From Terriglobus albidus (GTDB lineage Bacteria; Acidobacteriota; Terriglobia; Terriglobales; Acidobacteriaceae): DNA of 64,000 nucleotides. This document shows positions 8,591-16,210 of the stretch, piece after piece. Each line of letters starts with the position of its first letter. Within the stretch, counting starts at the first letter, position 1. Below the pieces are notes generated by a model, which ran no database searches, had not been told where the DNA came from, and saw nothing but the letters and a program-made list of their open reading frames with translations. The position numbers and the translations under genes are program-made. The stretch lies in contig NZ_CP042806.1 in the NCBI RefSeq assembly GCF_008000815.1, forward strand, positions 6,076,001-6,140,000, written 5' to 3'.

Positions 8591-8723
8591 GTAACGGACT
8601 CCAGCCCACCGCCCGGCGGTAGCAAACTGCGGTGTAAAAACCGCCTGAACTTTTGCCTCAAGTATAAAGCAAGCGCCTGCCCGGCTGCCCCATTCCCGCT
8701 ACACTGGGAATAGCATATCCGCC

Positions 8724-10595
8724 ATGGTCGAGACCTCAGAATCCTTGCTTGAGACCCTGCTCGCCCCCGGACGCACTGTATTGTGTGACGGTGCGATGGG
8801 CACCATGTTGTACGCCCGCGGTGTCTTTATCAACCGCTGCTACGACGAGTTGAACCTCTCCCAGCCCGACCTGATCCGCTCCATTCACGAGGAGTACCTC
8901 CATGCCGGCGCGGAGATGATTGAAACCAACACCTTTGGCGCGAATGCCATTCGCCTGGCGCGCTATGGCCTGGCCGACAAGGTCTCCGCCATCAACCATG
9001 CCGGCGTCGCACTGGCCCGCAAAGCCGCCCAGCACTCCGAAGAGAAGACGGCCACCCATGCCTACGTCGCGGGTGCCATCGGCCCCCTGGGAGCCCGCCT
9101 GGCCCCCGCAGGCACCATCACGGCACAGCAGGCGCATGATGCCTTTGCCGAGCAGATTGCGGCCCTGGCTGCCGCCGGCGCCGATCTTCTGATCGCCGAG
9201 ACCTTTCCCTCCGTCGCCGAAGCCGAAATTGTCGTGCGCGCCGCCCGGGATATCGCTCCCCATCTGCCGCTGTTCGTCATGGTGACGGTCGACGATAACG
9301 GCAACACCCTTGACGGCACCACCGCCGAGGAGACAGCGACCCGTCTGACCATCGCCGGTGCTGACGTGGTGGGCTGCAACTGCAGCTCCGGGCCGCACGC
9401 AGTTCTGGACGTGATCGAGCGCATGCGCGCCGTCACCCACCTTCCGCTGGCGGCGATGCCCAATGCCGGTCTGCCGCGCGCCGTGGACGGCCGTAACATC
9501 TACCTGACCTCACCCGAATACATGGCCAGCTTCGCCCGCAAGTTTGCCAAGGCGGGAGCGACCTTCATCGGCGGCTGCTGCGGCACCACGCCGAACCACA
9601 TCAAGGCGATGCGCTCCGCCCTGCGCGCGATCGACGCCCAGGTGACCGCCAAAGCCGAGGTCACCGACGAGACTCAGGCAGCCGTCCAGCCGCCGGCCTT
9701 CGGCGAACGCTCCAAGCTCGCCGGCCTGCTGGCCAACCGCCAGTTCGTCTCCATGGTGGAGATCGTGCCGCCGCTCGGCGTCAACTGCCAGAAGGAGCTG
9801 GACGGGGCAAAGAAGCTCGCCGACCTTGGCGTCCATGTCATCAATGTGCCCGACTCTCCCCGCGCTTCCGCGCGTATGTCCGCACAGTCGTTGTGCGTGC
9901 AGATCCAGCACAAGATCGGCATCGAGACCCTGATCCATGTCACCTGCCGTGACCGCAACCTGCTGGCCCTCCAGTCGGACATGCTGGGCGCCTCCTCTAT
10001 CGGGCTGAAGAACGTGCTCTGCCTGACCGGCGACCCGCCCAAGCTCGGGAACTATCCGGATGCAACCGCCGTGTTCGACGTGGATGCCATCGGCCTGGTG
10101 AATGTCCTCCGCAATCTGAACCACGGCCTGGATCTTGGCAAAAATCCAATCGGCGAGTCCGCTGCCTTTGCCATCGGCGTCGCCGCCAACCCCGGCGTCC
10201 CGGACGTGGACAACGAAGTTCACCGCTTCGCTCTCAAGGTGGAAGCAGGAGCGGAGTACGCCATTACGCAACCAGTCTTCGATATGCGTCTGCTGGAGAC
10301 CTTCCTTCGCCGCGTCGAGCAGTTCCGCATCCCGGTCATCGCCGGCATCTGGCCGCTGACCTCGCTGCGCAACGCCGAATTCATGAAGAACGACCTGCGC
10401 GTCGCTGTACCGGATGAGATTATGTTCCGCATGCACAAGGCAGGCGAGGTCTCAGCCGACCACGCACGCGCCGAAGGCATCAAAATCGCGCAGGAGATGC
10501 TGGCTCACACGCGGCCCCAGGTCGAGGGCGTACAGGTCTCGGCCCCCTTCGGCAAATACACCGCCGCAGCACAGGTGCTGGAGCTGCTGAACTAG
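8724..10595 (+). CDS. Bifunctional homocysteine S-methyltransferase / methylenetetrahydrofolate reductase (YitJ-like)
   Basis: The 623-residue protein fuses two TIM-barrel domains. The N-terminal part (about 1-305) is a Pfam S-methyl_trans domain: CDGAMGTML near 21, the zinc-binding cysteine in GCNCSSGP at about 216, and the GGCCGTTPNH pair at about 283. The C-terminal part (about 325-615) is an FAD-dependent MTHFR domain with MVEIVPP, CRDRNLLALQSD, NVLCLTGDPP and EYAITQPVFD. The arrangement equals Bacillus YitJ. It would make 5-methyl-THF and move a methyl group to homocysteine for methionine synthesis without the cobalamin domain of MetH. xseB follows 14 bases downstream. Confidence 0.93.
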   Translation: MVETSESLLETLLAPGRTVLCDGAMGTMLYARGVFINRCYDELNLSQPDLIRSIHEEYLHAGAEMIETNTFGANAIRLARYGLADKVSAINHAGVALARKAAQHSEEKTATHAYVAGAIGPLGARLAPAGTITAQQAHDAFAEQIAALAAAGADLLIAETFPSVAEAEIVVRAARDIAPHLPLFVMVTVDDNGNTLDGTTAEETATRLTIAGADVVGCNCSSGPHAVLDVIERMRAVTHLPLAAMPNAGLPRAVDGRNIYLTSPEYMASFARKFAKAGATFIGGCCGTTPNHIKAMRSALRAIDAQVTAKAEVTDETQAAVQPPAFGERSKLAGLLANRQFVSMVEIVPPLGVNCQKELDGAKKLADLGVHVINVPDSPRASARMSAQSLCVQIQHKIGIETLIHVTCRDRNLLALQSDMLGASSIGLKNVLCLTGDPPKLGNYPDATAVFDVDAIGLVNVLRNLNHGLDLGKNPIGESAAFAIGVAANPGVPDVDNEVHRFALKVEAGAEYAITQPVFDMRLLETFLRRVEQFRIPVIAGIWPLTSLRNAEFMKNDLRVAVPDEIMFRMHKAGEVSADHARAEGIKIAQEMLAHTRPQVEGVQVSAPFGKYTAAAQVLELLN

Positions 10596-10609
10596 AACAG
10601 GAAGAGACG

Positions 10610-10828
10610 ATGCCAACCTTTGAAGAGAATCTGAAAGCGCTGGAAACGGTAGTGGAACAGTTGGAGCGGGGCGACCTGCCGCTGGAAGACTCCGTCAAGC
10701 TCTTCGAGCAGGGCATGGCGCTCTCTGCCGCATGCAAGCAGGACCTGGAGGCAGCCGAGGGCAAGCTGCAGGTCCTGATGAAACAGCAGAACGGCAAGAT
10801 GGAAGCCAAGGACCTGAATCTCGAGTAA
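10610..10828 (+). CDS. xseB: Exodeoxyribonuclease VII small subunit
   Basis: The 72-residue protein matches XseB in length and pattern: PTFEENLKALETVVEQLERG, LEDSVKLFEQGMAL and a C-terminal helix. It forms a helical coat on the large subunit XseA, which degrades single-stranded DNA in both directions; xseA is not in the window. It has an AGGAAGAG ribosome binding site and follows the fused methyltransferase gene closely, so it is probably cotranscribed with it. Confidence 0.93.
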   Translation: MPTFEENLKALETVVEQLERGDLPLEDSVKLFEQGMALSAACKQDLEAAEGKLQVLMKQQNGKMEAKDLNLE

Positions 10829-10858
10829 TTTCCTGTTCTTATCCTTGGCATTTGGGTT

Positions 10859-10888
10859 GTCACCCTGAGCCGTAGGCGAAGGACCTGC
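10859..10888. repeat. Type C repeat (TGTCATCCTGAGC...GAAGGACCTGC), copy 1
   Basis: A single diverged copy of a short motif that recurs at 11643 and 23965. The related TGTCATTTCG...GAGAAATCTGC variants are at 11764, 19536 and 47366. It lies between xseB and rpiA. Confidence 0.6.
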
Positions 10889-10929
10889 TTTTGCCTCGGA
10901 GCCTGGACTAACCGATATACCCTAGTTCC

Positions 10930-11625
10930 ATGCCTACTCAGGACGAGCTCAAGCTTCTCGCTGCCAAACGCGCACTCGACTTCATTCAACCCGGCATGGT
11001 CGTGGGCCTGGGCTCCGGTTCTACCGCTACCCTGTTCATCAAGCTGCTTGGCGAAAAGGTGCAGCAGGGCCTGAAGATCCGCGGCATCGCCTCGTCCGAA
11101 GACTCCGCGAAGCTCGGAGCATCGCTGGGTATTCCCGTCGTCGGCTTTACGGAAGCAACCGAGACTGATGTTACGGTCGACGGCGCTGACGAAGTTGCCC
11201 CCGGCCTGGCATTGATCAAAGGCGGCGGCGGCAAGCTGCTGCGCGAAAAGATCGTCGCGTCGGCCTCAAAGAAGTTCATCATCGTGGCCGACTCTTCGAA
11301 AGTCGTGAAGAAGCTGGGTAAGTTCAAACTGCCGATCGAGGTGATCCCCATGGCCGAGCCTCTGGTCTCGGAGCGTTTGCGTGCGCTGGGTTACCCCAGC
11401 AGCATCCGCCAAGCCAAGGACGGCAGCGGCAACTACATCACCGACGAAGGCAACCTCATCCTCGACTGCGACCCGACACAGATCGATGATCCCACGGCCC
11501 TGGCGGCGCAATTGGACACCATGGTCGGCGTCGTCGAGCATGGGTTATTCCTGGGCATGGCAGACCTCGTACTGGTCGCGGGCGAAGACGCCATCACTGA
11601 ATACACACCGGAAACAAAGTTTTAG
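10930..11625 (+). CDS. rpiA: Ribose-5-phosphate isomerase A
   Basis: The 231-residue protein carries all RpiA hallmarks: the phosphate loop GLGSGSTATLF (about 26-36), the catalytic DGADEV (about 83-88), KGGGGKLLREKIVA with the catalytic lysine/glutamate region, and the C-terminal VEHGLFLGMADLVLVA. It interconverts ribose 5-phosphate and ribulose 5-phosphate in the non-oxidative pentose phosphate pathway. It is flanked by repeats, so it is probably a single-gene transcript. Confidence 0.95.
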   Translation: MPTQDELKLLAAKRALDFIQPGMVVGLGSGSTATLFIKLLGEKVQQGLKIRGIASSEDSAKLGASLGIPVVGFTEATETDVTVDGADEVAPGLALIKGGGGKLLREKIVASASKKFIIVADSSKVVKKLGKFKLPIEVIPMAEPLVSERLRALGYPSSIRQAKDGSGNYITDEGNLILDCDPTQIDDPTALAAQLDTMVGVVEHGLFLGMADLVLVAGEDAITEYTPETKF

Positions 11626-11642
11626 GCACGATCCTTCGGTTT

Positions 11643-11710
11643 TGTCATCCTGAGCGAACGGGTCCCCGGCCAGCGTCGCTGGCTGGGGTGACTAAGCGAA
11701 GGACCTGCTT
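11643..11710. repeat. Type C repeat, copy 2, split by a type D palindrome
   Basis: TGTCATCCTGAGCGAA is separated from GAAGGACCTGC by a GGGTCCCCGGCCAGC...GCTGGCTGGGGTG palindrome (about 11660-11690). Related D palindromes occur at 47438-47467 and 56956-56986. This looks like one repeat nested in another. Confidence 0.65.
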
Positions 11711-11763
11711 CTCTTAATGCCCTTCGCGTCGCGAAGGGCATTCATTCGCGCTACGCGCGAACC

Positions 11764-11862
11764 TTTTGTTTGTCATTTCGTAGCGAAGCGGAGAAATCTG
11801 CTTCTCTACCCCAAAAGCGGATTTCTCCGCTCCCTTCGGTCGCTGCGAAATGACAAACAAAA
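11764..11862. repeat. Type C repeat as a ~100-bp inverted pair
   Basis: TTTTGTTTGTCATTTCG at the left pairs with CGAAATGACAAACAAAA at the right. Inside them GCGGAGAAATC pairs with GATTTCTCCGC. The T/A-rich ends on both strands and the position between convergent genes (rpiA and the 86-residue gene) suit a bidirectional terminator. A similar inverted pair lies at 19536-19685. Confidence 0.7.
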
Positions 11863-11875
11863 AAGACGGCCACTG

Positions 11876-12136
11876 TTAACTGGCAACCGGCTTTACCCGC
11901 CCCACAACCACCGTTCCCTCAAGCAACGGCTTCAGGGTCACGTGCCACGTAACGCCGGCCTCGTCCCGCACGACCTCAAGCACCGGGACCTCCAGCTTCG
12001 CTCCACTGCGTGCCGTGGCTTCCAATACACCTGTCGCACCTGGAGCGAACTCCGTATGGCTGAGTGAGATCTGCCACACGGAACGGCCCTGCTGTCGCGA
12101 TGCTTCGCGAATATCTGTCACTTCTGCTTCGAACAT
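11876..12136 (-). CDS. Small conserved-looking protein coupled to fbp, unknown function
   Basis: The 86-residue product is acidic and beta-rich, with no signal peptide or membrane segment. I do not recognise a family. Its ATG overlaps the fbp stop in the arrangement TAATG (one shared base at 12136), which signals translational coupling. This supports it as a real gene cotranscribed with fbp and possibly acting in the same process. No catalytic motif is evident. Confidence 0.6.
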   Translation of the reverse strand: MFEAEVTDIREASRQQGRSVWQISLSHTEFAPGATGVLEATARSGAKLEVPVLEVVRDEAGVTWHVTLKPLLEGTVVVGRVKPVAS

Positions 12137-13131
12137 TACTTCGCCAACGCGCTGCGTAGCGCCTCCACTTCAACCTTGCTGCCGATCGCCAGCGGTGTGC
12201 GCTGATGGATCGCCTCGGGCTTGATGTCGAGGATGCGATCGACGCCATTGGTCGCCATGCCGCCCGCCTGCTCTGCGATGAAGGCCAGCGGATTGGCCTC
12301 ATACATCAGCCGCAGCTTGCCATGAGGAACCTTGGTCGTCGGCGGATAGAAGAAGATGCCTCCCTTCAGCAGGGTGCGATGGAAGTCCGCCACCAGCGAG
12401 CCGATGTAGCGCGAGCCATGCTTCTCGCCGATCTTGCCGGCACGCATATCATGCACGAACTGCGTGTACTCCGGCGCCGACTCTTCGAGATTCGCTTCGT
12501 TGACCGAGTAGTATGGGCCGGAGTCAGGCATACGCATGTTCTCCCAGCTCAGGAGGAAAGCACCGATCGTCTGATCGAGCGTGAAACCGTGCACGCCGTG
12601 TCCTGTGGTGTAGACCAGGATCGTCGATGGCCCATACAGCACATAACCGGCAGCCACCTGTTTGATGCCCTGCTGCAGCACCGAGGTATTCACATCGCCC
12701 CACTGCGGACGGCGGAAGACCGAGAAGATCGTGCCGACATTTACGTTGACGTCGATGTTCGATGAACCATCCAAAGGATCAAAGACGATGATGTACTTTC
12801 CGGTCTCGCCGTCGCGATTGAAGACCACGGGCTCATCGTCTTCTTCGCTGACCAGTGCGGCCACGCTGTCACGCAGACCGAGGCAATGCTCCATCGCGCG
12901 GTTGGCGTAGACATCGAGCTTCTGCTGCTGCTCGCCCTGCACATTCGTCTGTCCGTAGGCGCCCAGGATATCGCTCAATCCGGCGGAGCGGATCTTGGCC
13001 TCGATCATCTTCGCCGCAAGCGTGACGCCGGAGAGCAGCCAGGAGAAGGTGCCCGTTGCGTCAGGAAAGTTCTTCTGCTGCTGCAGAATGTGCTGCTGGA
13101 CAGTGGTGATCATCGACTGCTGCTGAGCCAT
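12136..13131 (-). CDS. fbp: Fructose-1,6-bisphosphatase class I
   Basis: The 331-residue protein has the class I FBPase metal-site motif DPLDGSSNID (about 118-127), an EEDDEPVV acidic segment upstream that also ligates magnesium, and the substrate-binding RYIGSLVADFHRTLLKGG and YPPTTKVPHGKLRLMYEANP segments. It hydrolyses fructose 1,6-bisphosphate in gluconeogenesis, which fits growth on uronates and rhamnose. The ATG at 13131 was preferred to an upstream ATG because the family start lies there and a GGAGGAAAGG element precedes it. The N-terminus is unusually glutamine-rich. Confidence 0.93.
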   Translation of the reverse strand: MAQQQSMITTVQQHILQQQKNFPDATGTFSWLLSGVTLAAKMIEAKIRSAGLSDILGAYGQTNVQGEQQQKLDVYANRAMEHCLGLRDSVAALVSEEDDEPVVFNRDGETGKYIIVFDPLDGSSNIDVNVNVGTIFSVFRRPQWGDVNTSVLQQGIKQVAAGYVLYGPSTILVYTTGHGVHGFTLDQTIGAFLLSWENMRMPDSGPYYSVNEANLEESAPEYTQFVHDMRAGKIGEKHGSRYIGSLVADFHRTLLKGGIFFYPPTTKVPHGKLRLMYEANPLAFIAEQAGGMATNGVDRILDIKPEAIHQRTPLAIGSKVEVEALRSALAK

Positions 13132-13220
13132 GTTTGTTTTTATTCCTTTCCTCCATGCTAAAGCCTGCGCATGAATGAACATCCCCTATGTTCTAACTTG
13201 CCGCTACAATCTCAGTCATC

Positions 13221-14519
13221 ATGAATCGCAGACATTTCCTTCTCTCCTCGGCTGGAGTTGCGGCCACTGGTCTTGTTGAAGCGCCGTTATTCGCACAGGG
13301 ACGTGGTGGTGCGCAGATGCCCAACGGTCCACTGCCGCCTGCGATTGCTGCGCTGACCAATCGTGTATCAGGCGTGAAGCCTATCACCATTGCAGAACGA
13401 CAGGAACGTTGTAACAGTGCGCAAACGTTGATGGCAAAGAACAAGATTGACGCGATCGTCATCACCAGCGGCACCTCCCTGGTCTACTTCACCGGCATGC
13501 GCGGCGGCAATTCGGAGCGCCTCTTCGCCTGGGTACTTCCCGTCAAAGGTCCGGCCTTTATCATCTGCCCGGTCTTCGAAGAAGAGCGTATGCGTGAGCT
13601 CACCGGCAACGTCCCCGGCGGCGACAAGGTCCACTTTTATACCTGGGACGAGCACGAGAACCCCTACGCCCTGCTGGGTAAAGGGTTGAAAGATGCCGGG
13701 CTGGCAACCGGAAATATCGGTGTGGAAGAGCAGACCAAGTTCGCTTTCTCGGACGGTTTTGCCCACGCCCTGCCTGCAGCAAAGATCGTTTCTGCAACGC
13801 CGGTGACCGCAGGTTGCCGTGGCATGAAGTCAGCCCATGAACTGGAACTGATGAAGCTGGCCAACGACATTACCTGGCATGTCTACGAAGCTGCATGGAA
13901 ATCGCTCACGCCTGGTATGACCACGCGCGACGCCTCGGCGCTGATCTCAGCCGCATATATGAAGTGCGGTGTCTCCGGATATGCCTCGGTAGAAGTGGAT
14001 GAGTTCTCCGCTCTGCCGCACGGCTCCATCAAGCCGCAGACGCTGAAGGAAGGTTCCATCGTGATGATCGACGACGGATGCACAGTTGAGGGCTATCAAT
14101 CCGATATCACCCGCACATTTGTGCTCGGCGGCAAAGCGACCGACAAGCAGAAGCAGGTCTTCGAGATCGTACGCAAAGCGCAGGCCGCCGCACTCGCCGC
14201 GGCCAAACCCGGCGCGCCCTGCGAAGCAATCGATATCGCCGCACGCAAGGTCATCACGGATGCCGGCTACGGCCCAGACTACAAGTTCTTCACTCATCGC
14301 CTTGGTCACGGCATCGGTATGGATGGCCACGAATGGCCGTACCTTGTACGTGGCAATAAGCAACTTTTGGCCGTCGGAAATACCTTCTCCGATGAGCCGG
14401 GTGTCTACATCCGCGGCGAGTTCGGCGTGCGTCTGGAAGATGACTGGGTGATGACCGAAAACGGCGGCGAGATGTTCACGCCAACCAGCAAATCGATCGA
14501 AGAACCGTTTGCGGTTTAG
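13221..14519 (+). CDS. Tat-exported M24 metallopeptidase (Xaa-Pro aminopeptidase/prolidase-like)
   Basis: The 432-residue protein begins with a twin-arginine signal (MNRRHFLLSSAGVAATG) ending near FAQG, so it is predicted to fold in the cytoplasm and be exported to the periplasm. An N-terminal creatinase-like domain (about 55-190) precedes a pita-bread M24 domain (about 195-430). Metal-ligand segments are visible: DDGCTVEGYQSDITRTF (two Asp), HRLGHGIGMDGHEWPY (His), DEPGVY (Glu) and GVRLEDDWV (Glu). The dinuclear site thus appears intact and the enzyme should cleave peptides next to proline. It is divergent from fbp. Confidence 0.88.
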   Translation: MNRRHFLLSSAGVAATGLVEAPLFAQGRGGAQMPNGPLPPAIAALTNRVSGVKPITIAERQERCNSAQTLMAKNKIDAIVITSGTSLVYFTGMRGGNSERLFAWVLPVKGPAFIICPVFEEERMRELTGNVPGGDKVHFYTWDEHENPYALLGKGLKDAGLATGNIGVEEQTKFAFSDGFAHALPAAKIVSATPVTAGCRGMKSAHELELMKLANDITWHVYEAAWKSLTPGMTTRDASALISAAYMKCGVSGYASVEVDEFSALPHGSIKPQTLKEGSIVMIDDGCTVEGYQSDITRTFVLGGKATDKQKQVFEIVRKAQAAALAAAKPGAPCEAIDIAARKVITDAGYGPDYKFFTHRLGHGIGMDGHEWPYLVRGNKQLLAVGNTFSDEPGVYIRGEFGVRLEDDWVMTENGGEMFTPTSKSIEEPFAV

Positions 14520-14553
14520 GTGTGTCGACACGTTCATAATCAGGTGCAATCCG

Positions 14554-14692
14554 GTGGGAGCCGTGGGCTTCAGCCCACGGTCTATCGGATCTATAAAATA
14601 AGGGCTTTCGCCCTGGGCCTTTTGTTTGATCAAGAGAACGGCCCAGGGCTAAAGCCCGTTTACTTTTATACCTTTGTCAGCGGGCTGAAGCC
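14554..14692. repeat. Type A multi-hairpin repeat, copy 2 (left part, interrupted by IS4 element)
   Basis: It starts GTGGGAGCCGTGGGCTTCAG and runs through the paired GGGCTTTCGCCC and GGGCTAAAGCCC palindromes into CAGCGGGCTGAAGCC, where the IS begins. The missing right end (GGCTTCAGCCCGCTGCTCCC then ACC) lies at 16126-16148, beyond the IS. Removing the IS restores a normal type A element. Confidence 0.85.
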
Positions 14693-16125
14693 TAATGTCA
14701 CTTACTTTTTGTTTTTGGTAGAGGGCCGAAGTGATGTTTGGAGGGGAAGGATTTGCCTCTACCCCAGACTTCTCTGGGGTAAGAACGTTTTTTCTTTCGT
14801 TGAGGCAGCTTTGCTTTGGAGATGTAATCGAGTAGCCGGTCGTAGGTTTGTTGTCTGAGGACTGGGTCTGGAGAGCAGAGTTTAGGGCTCATGGCATTGA
14901 TCAGGCCGTAGGCCTGGGTGAAGCTCAAGATTCGTGGATCGACGCCGGCCCTGCGGGCGGCGGTGGCCATAAAAGCCCTGACCAACCCATAGGCTACGAC
15001 GGCGATAAGCAACTCTTTCTCTACCGCGGCTTGGCTTTTGCCATGCAGGTGCTCCAGCCGCAGAGTTCCCTTCAGGGTTCTCAGATCCAGTTCTAGATTC
15101 CAGCGTTCTCCGTACAGAGCGACGATCTCGTCGGCCTCCTGCTCCAGCGTGGTGAACAGATAGAGGCTGTCGCGAAAACCCTTGGCCGAACACACGATCA
15201 AGCGGCCTTTTATTTCAGCATCCGCCAGCTCTGGGTATTTTTTGCGTTCCTGAGCGCTGGGTTTCCAGCACACCAAAAACTCCCCCTGAACCGGCAGAGA
15301 TTTACCTCCCAGGGAGAGGGCCCGTGCCTTGCTCAGACGGAACAGAGCTTGATGCCCGCTGCCGATCACTTCCTGCGCAAAAGCGAAGATCCCGAAGCCG
15401 CCATCCCCGATAATCACACTGCCTGCGGGGGCCCGGCTCAGAACCTTCTTCGCAAGGTTTTGCTCGCTCACCGCCTCCGGTCCATACATCGGTCCCCAGG
15501 CTGGACGTTGTGCGATCCCTGTCCGCACATCATGCAGGCAGACCCACTTCATGATCCCCCAGTGACCGAGACCGTGCTGGTTTCGGCCCGCTGGAAATGC
15601 CTTCAAGATATCGGCTGTATGCTCCAGGCGCACACTGCTGCCATCCAGCAGCAGCACCGGGCGACCCCATTTCGCCTCCGCTTCGATCTGACCGCTCAGT
15701 GCGGCCAACGTCTGATCGCAGACCTGTTCCACCGTCTCTGGGGTGATTCGCCCACATGCCCGGGCGTAGCCGCCAGTGTTGGCTGAAATACGTCCCCCTT
15801 GCACGCGCTTGCTGTTGGGTAGCAGCCTATCCAGACGACCACCCAACAGCGCATGAACTGCTTCCTGCTGCGTCCCGTGTTCACTCAGACGCTGCAGCAA
15901 CATCATCTCCACCACTACCGGCAACGTGTAGATTTGGCCACCACCGCCAAATTCCCCCCACGAGATAACAGGAACAACCCGTTCAAACAACTTCAGTAGG
16001 TTTTCTGCTTCCGCCTTGATCTCCATCCAGACCTGACGCGATTCCCAGAGCTCTTACAGATTGCTTCTTATCTCCCTCTCCTGCACACAATTTTCCAACT
16101 CACAGGTACAAAGTAAGTGACATTA
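14693..16125. mobile_element. IS4-family insertion sequence inserted in a type A repeat
   Basis: The element is about 1.43 kb with one transposase. Its ends are TAATGTCACTTACTTT and the exact inverse AAAGTAAGTGACATTA. The inverted symmetry continues outward through the interrupted palindrome, making a perfect 31-bp inverted pair (14678-14708 and 16110-16140). Because the flanks are themselves inverted copies, a target duplication cannot be defined from the sequence, and the borders given are the points where similarity to the type A repeat ends. The transposase stop codon lies inside the left terminal repeat. Confidence 0.85.
14698..16026 (-). CDS. IS4-family transposase
   Basis: The 442-residue protein has the DDE triad in IS4-type context: D128 (LLLDGSSVRL), D208 (IIGDGGFG) and E312. 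The YREK signature is exact (Y305-x2-R308-x3-E312-x6-K319 in YGERWNLELDLRTLK). It should catalyse cut-and-paste transposition. The reading frame is full length with no internal stop, so the element may still be active. The ATG at 16026 lies about 100 bases inside the right end. Confidence 0.93.
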   Translation of the reverse strand: MEIKAEAENLLKLFERVVPVISWGEFGGGGQIYTLPVVVEMMLLQRLSEHGTQQEAVHALLGGRLDRLLPNSKRVQGGRISANTGGYARACGRITPETVEQVCDQTLAALSGQIEAEAKWGRPVLLLDGSSVRLEHTADILKAFPAGRNQHGLGHWGIMKWVCLHDVRTGIAQRPAWGPMYGPEAVSEQNLAKKVLSRAPAGSVIIGDGGFGIFAFAQEVIGSGHQALFRLSKARALSLGGKSLPVQGEFLVCWKPSAQERKKYPELADAEIKGRLIVCSAKGFRDSLYLFTTLEQEADEIVALYGERWNLELDLRTLKGTLRLEHLHGKSQAAVEKELLIAVVAYGLVRAFMATAARRAGVDPRILSFTQAYGLINAMSPKLCSPDPVLRQQTYDRLLDYISKAKLPQRKKKRSYPREVWGRGKSFPSKHHFGPLPKTKSK

Positions 16126-16210
16126 GGCTTCAGCCCGCTGCTCCCACCAATCACACGCGGGAATGCAGCAAACGCCACTCTGCCGATTTCAAAACGCAAA
16201 CAATGTGTCT

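Noticed and set aside
7475-8713. 412-codon open frame antisense to the lipoprotein gene
   Set aside because: It is a mirror frame of a GC-rich gene, rich in Arg/His/Gly, without a family resemblance or ribosome binding site. The minus-strand product has a clear lipobox.
8591-8723. Possible cobalamin or SAM riboswitch before the homocysteine methyltransferase/MTHFR gene
   Set aside because: I could not find the B12-box or SAM core motifs; only short unrelated GC-rich hairpins are present.
11717-12067. 116-codon plus-strand open frame between rpiA and fbp
   Set aside because: It is made of translated type C repeats and antisense of the fbp-coupled small gene.
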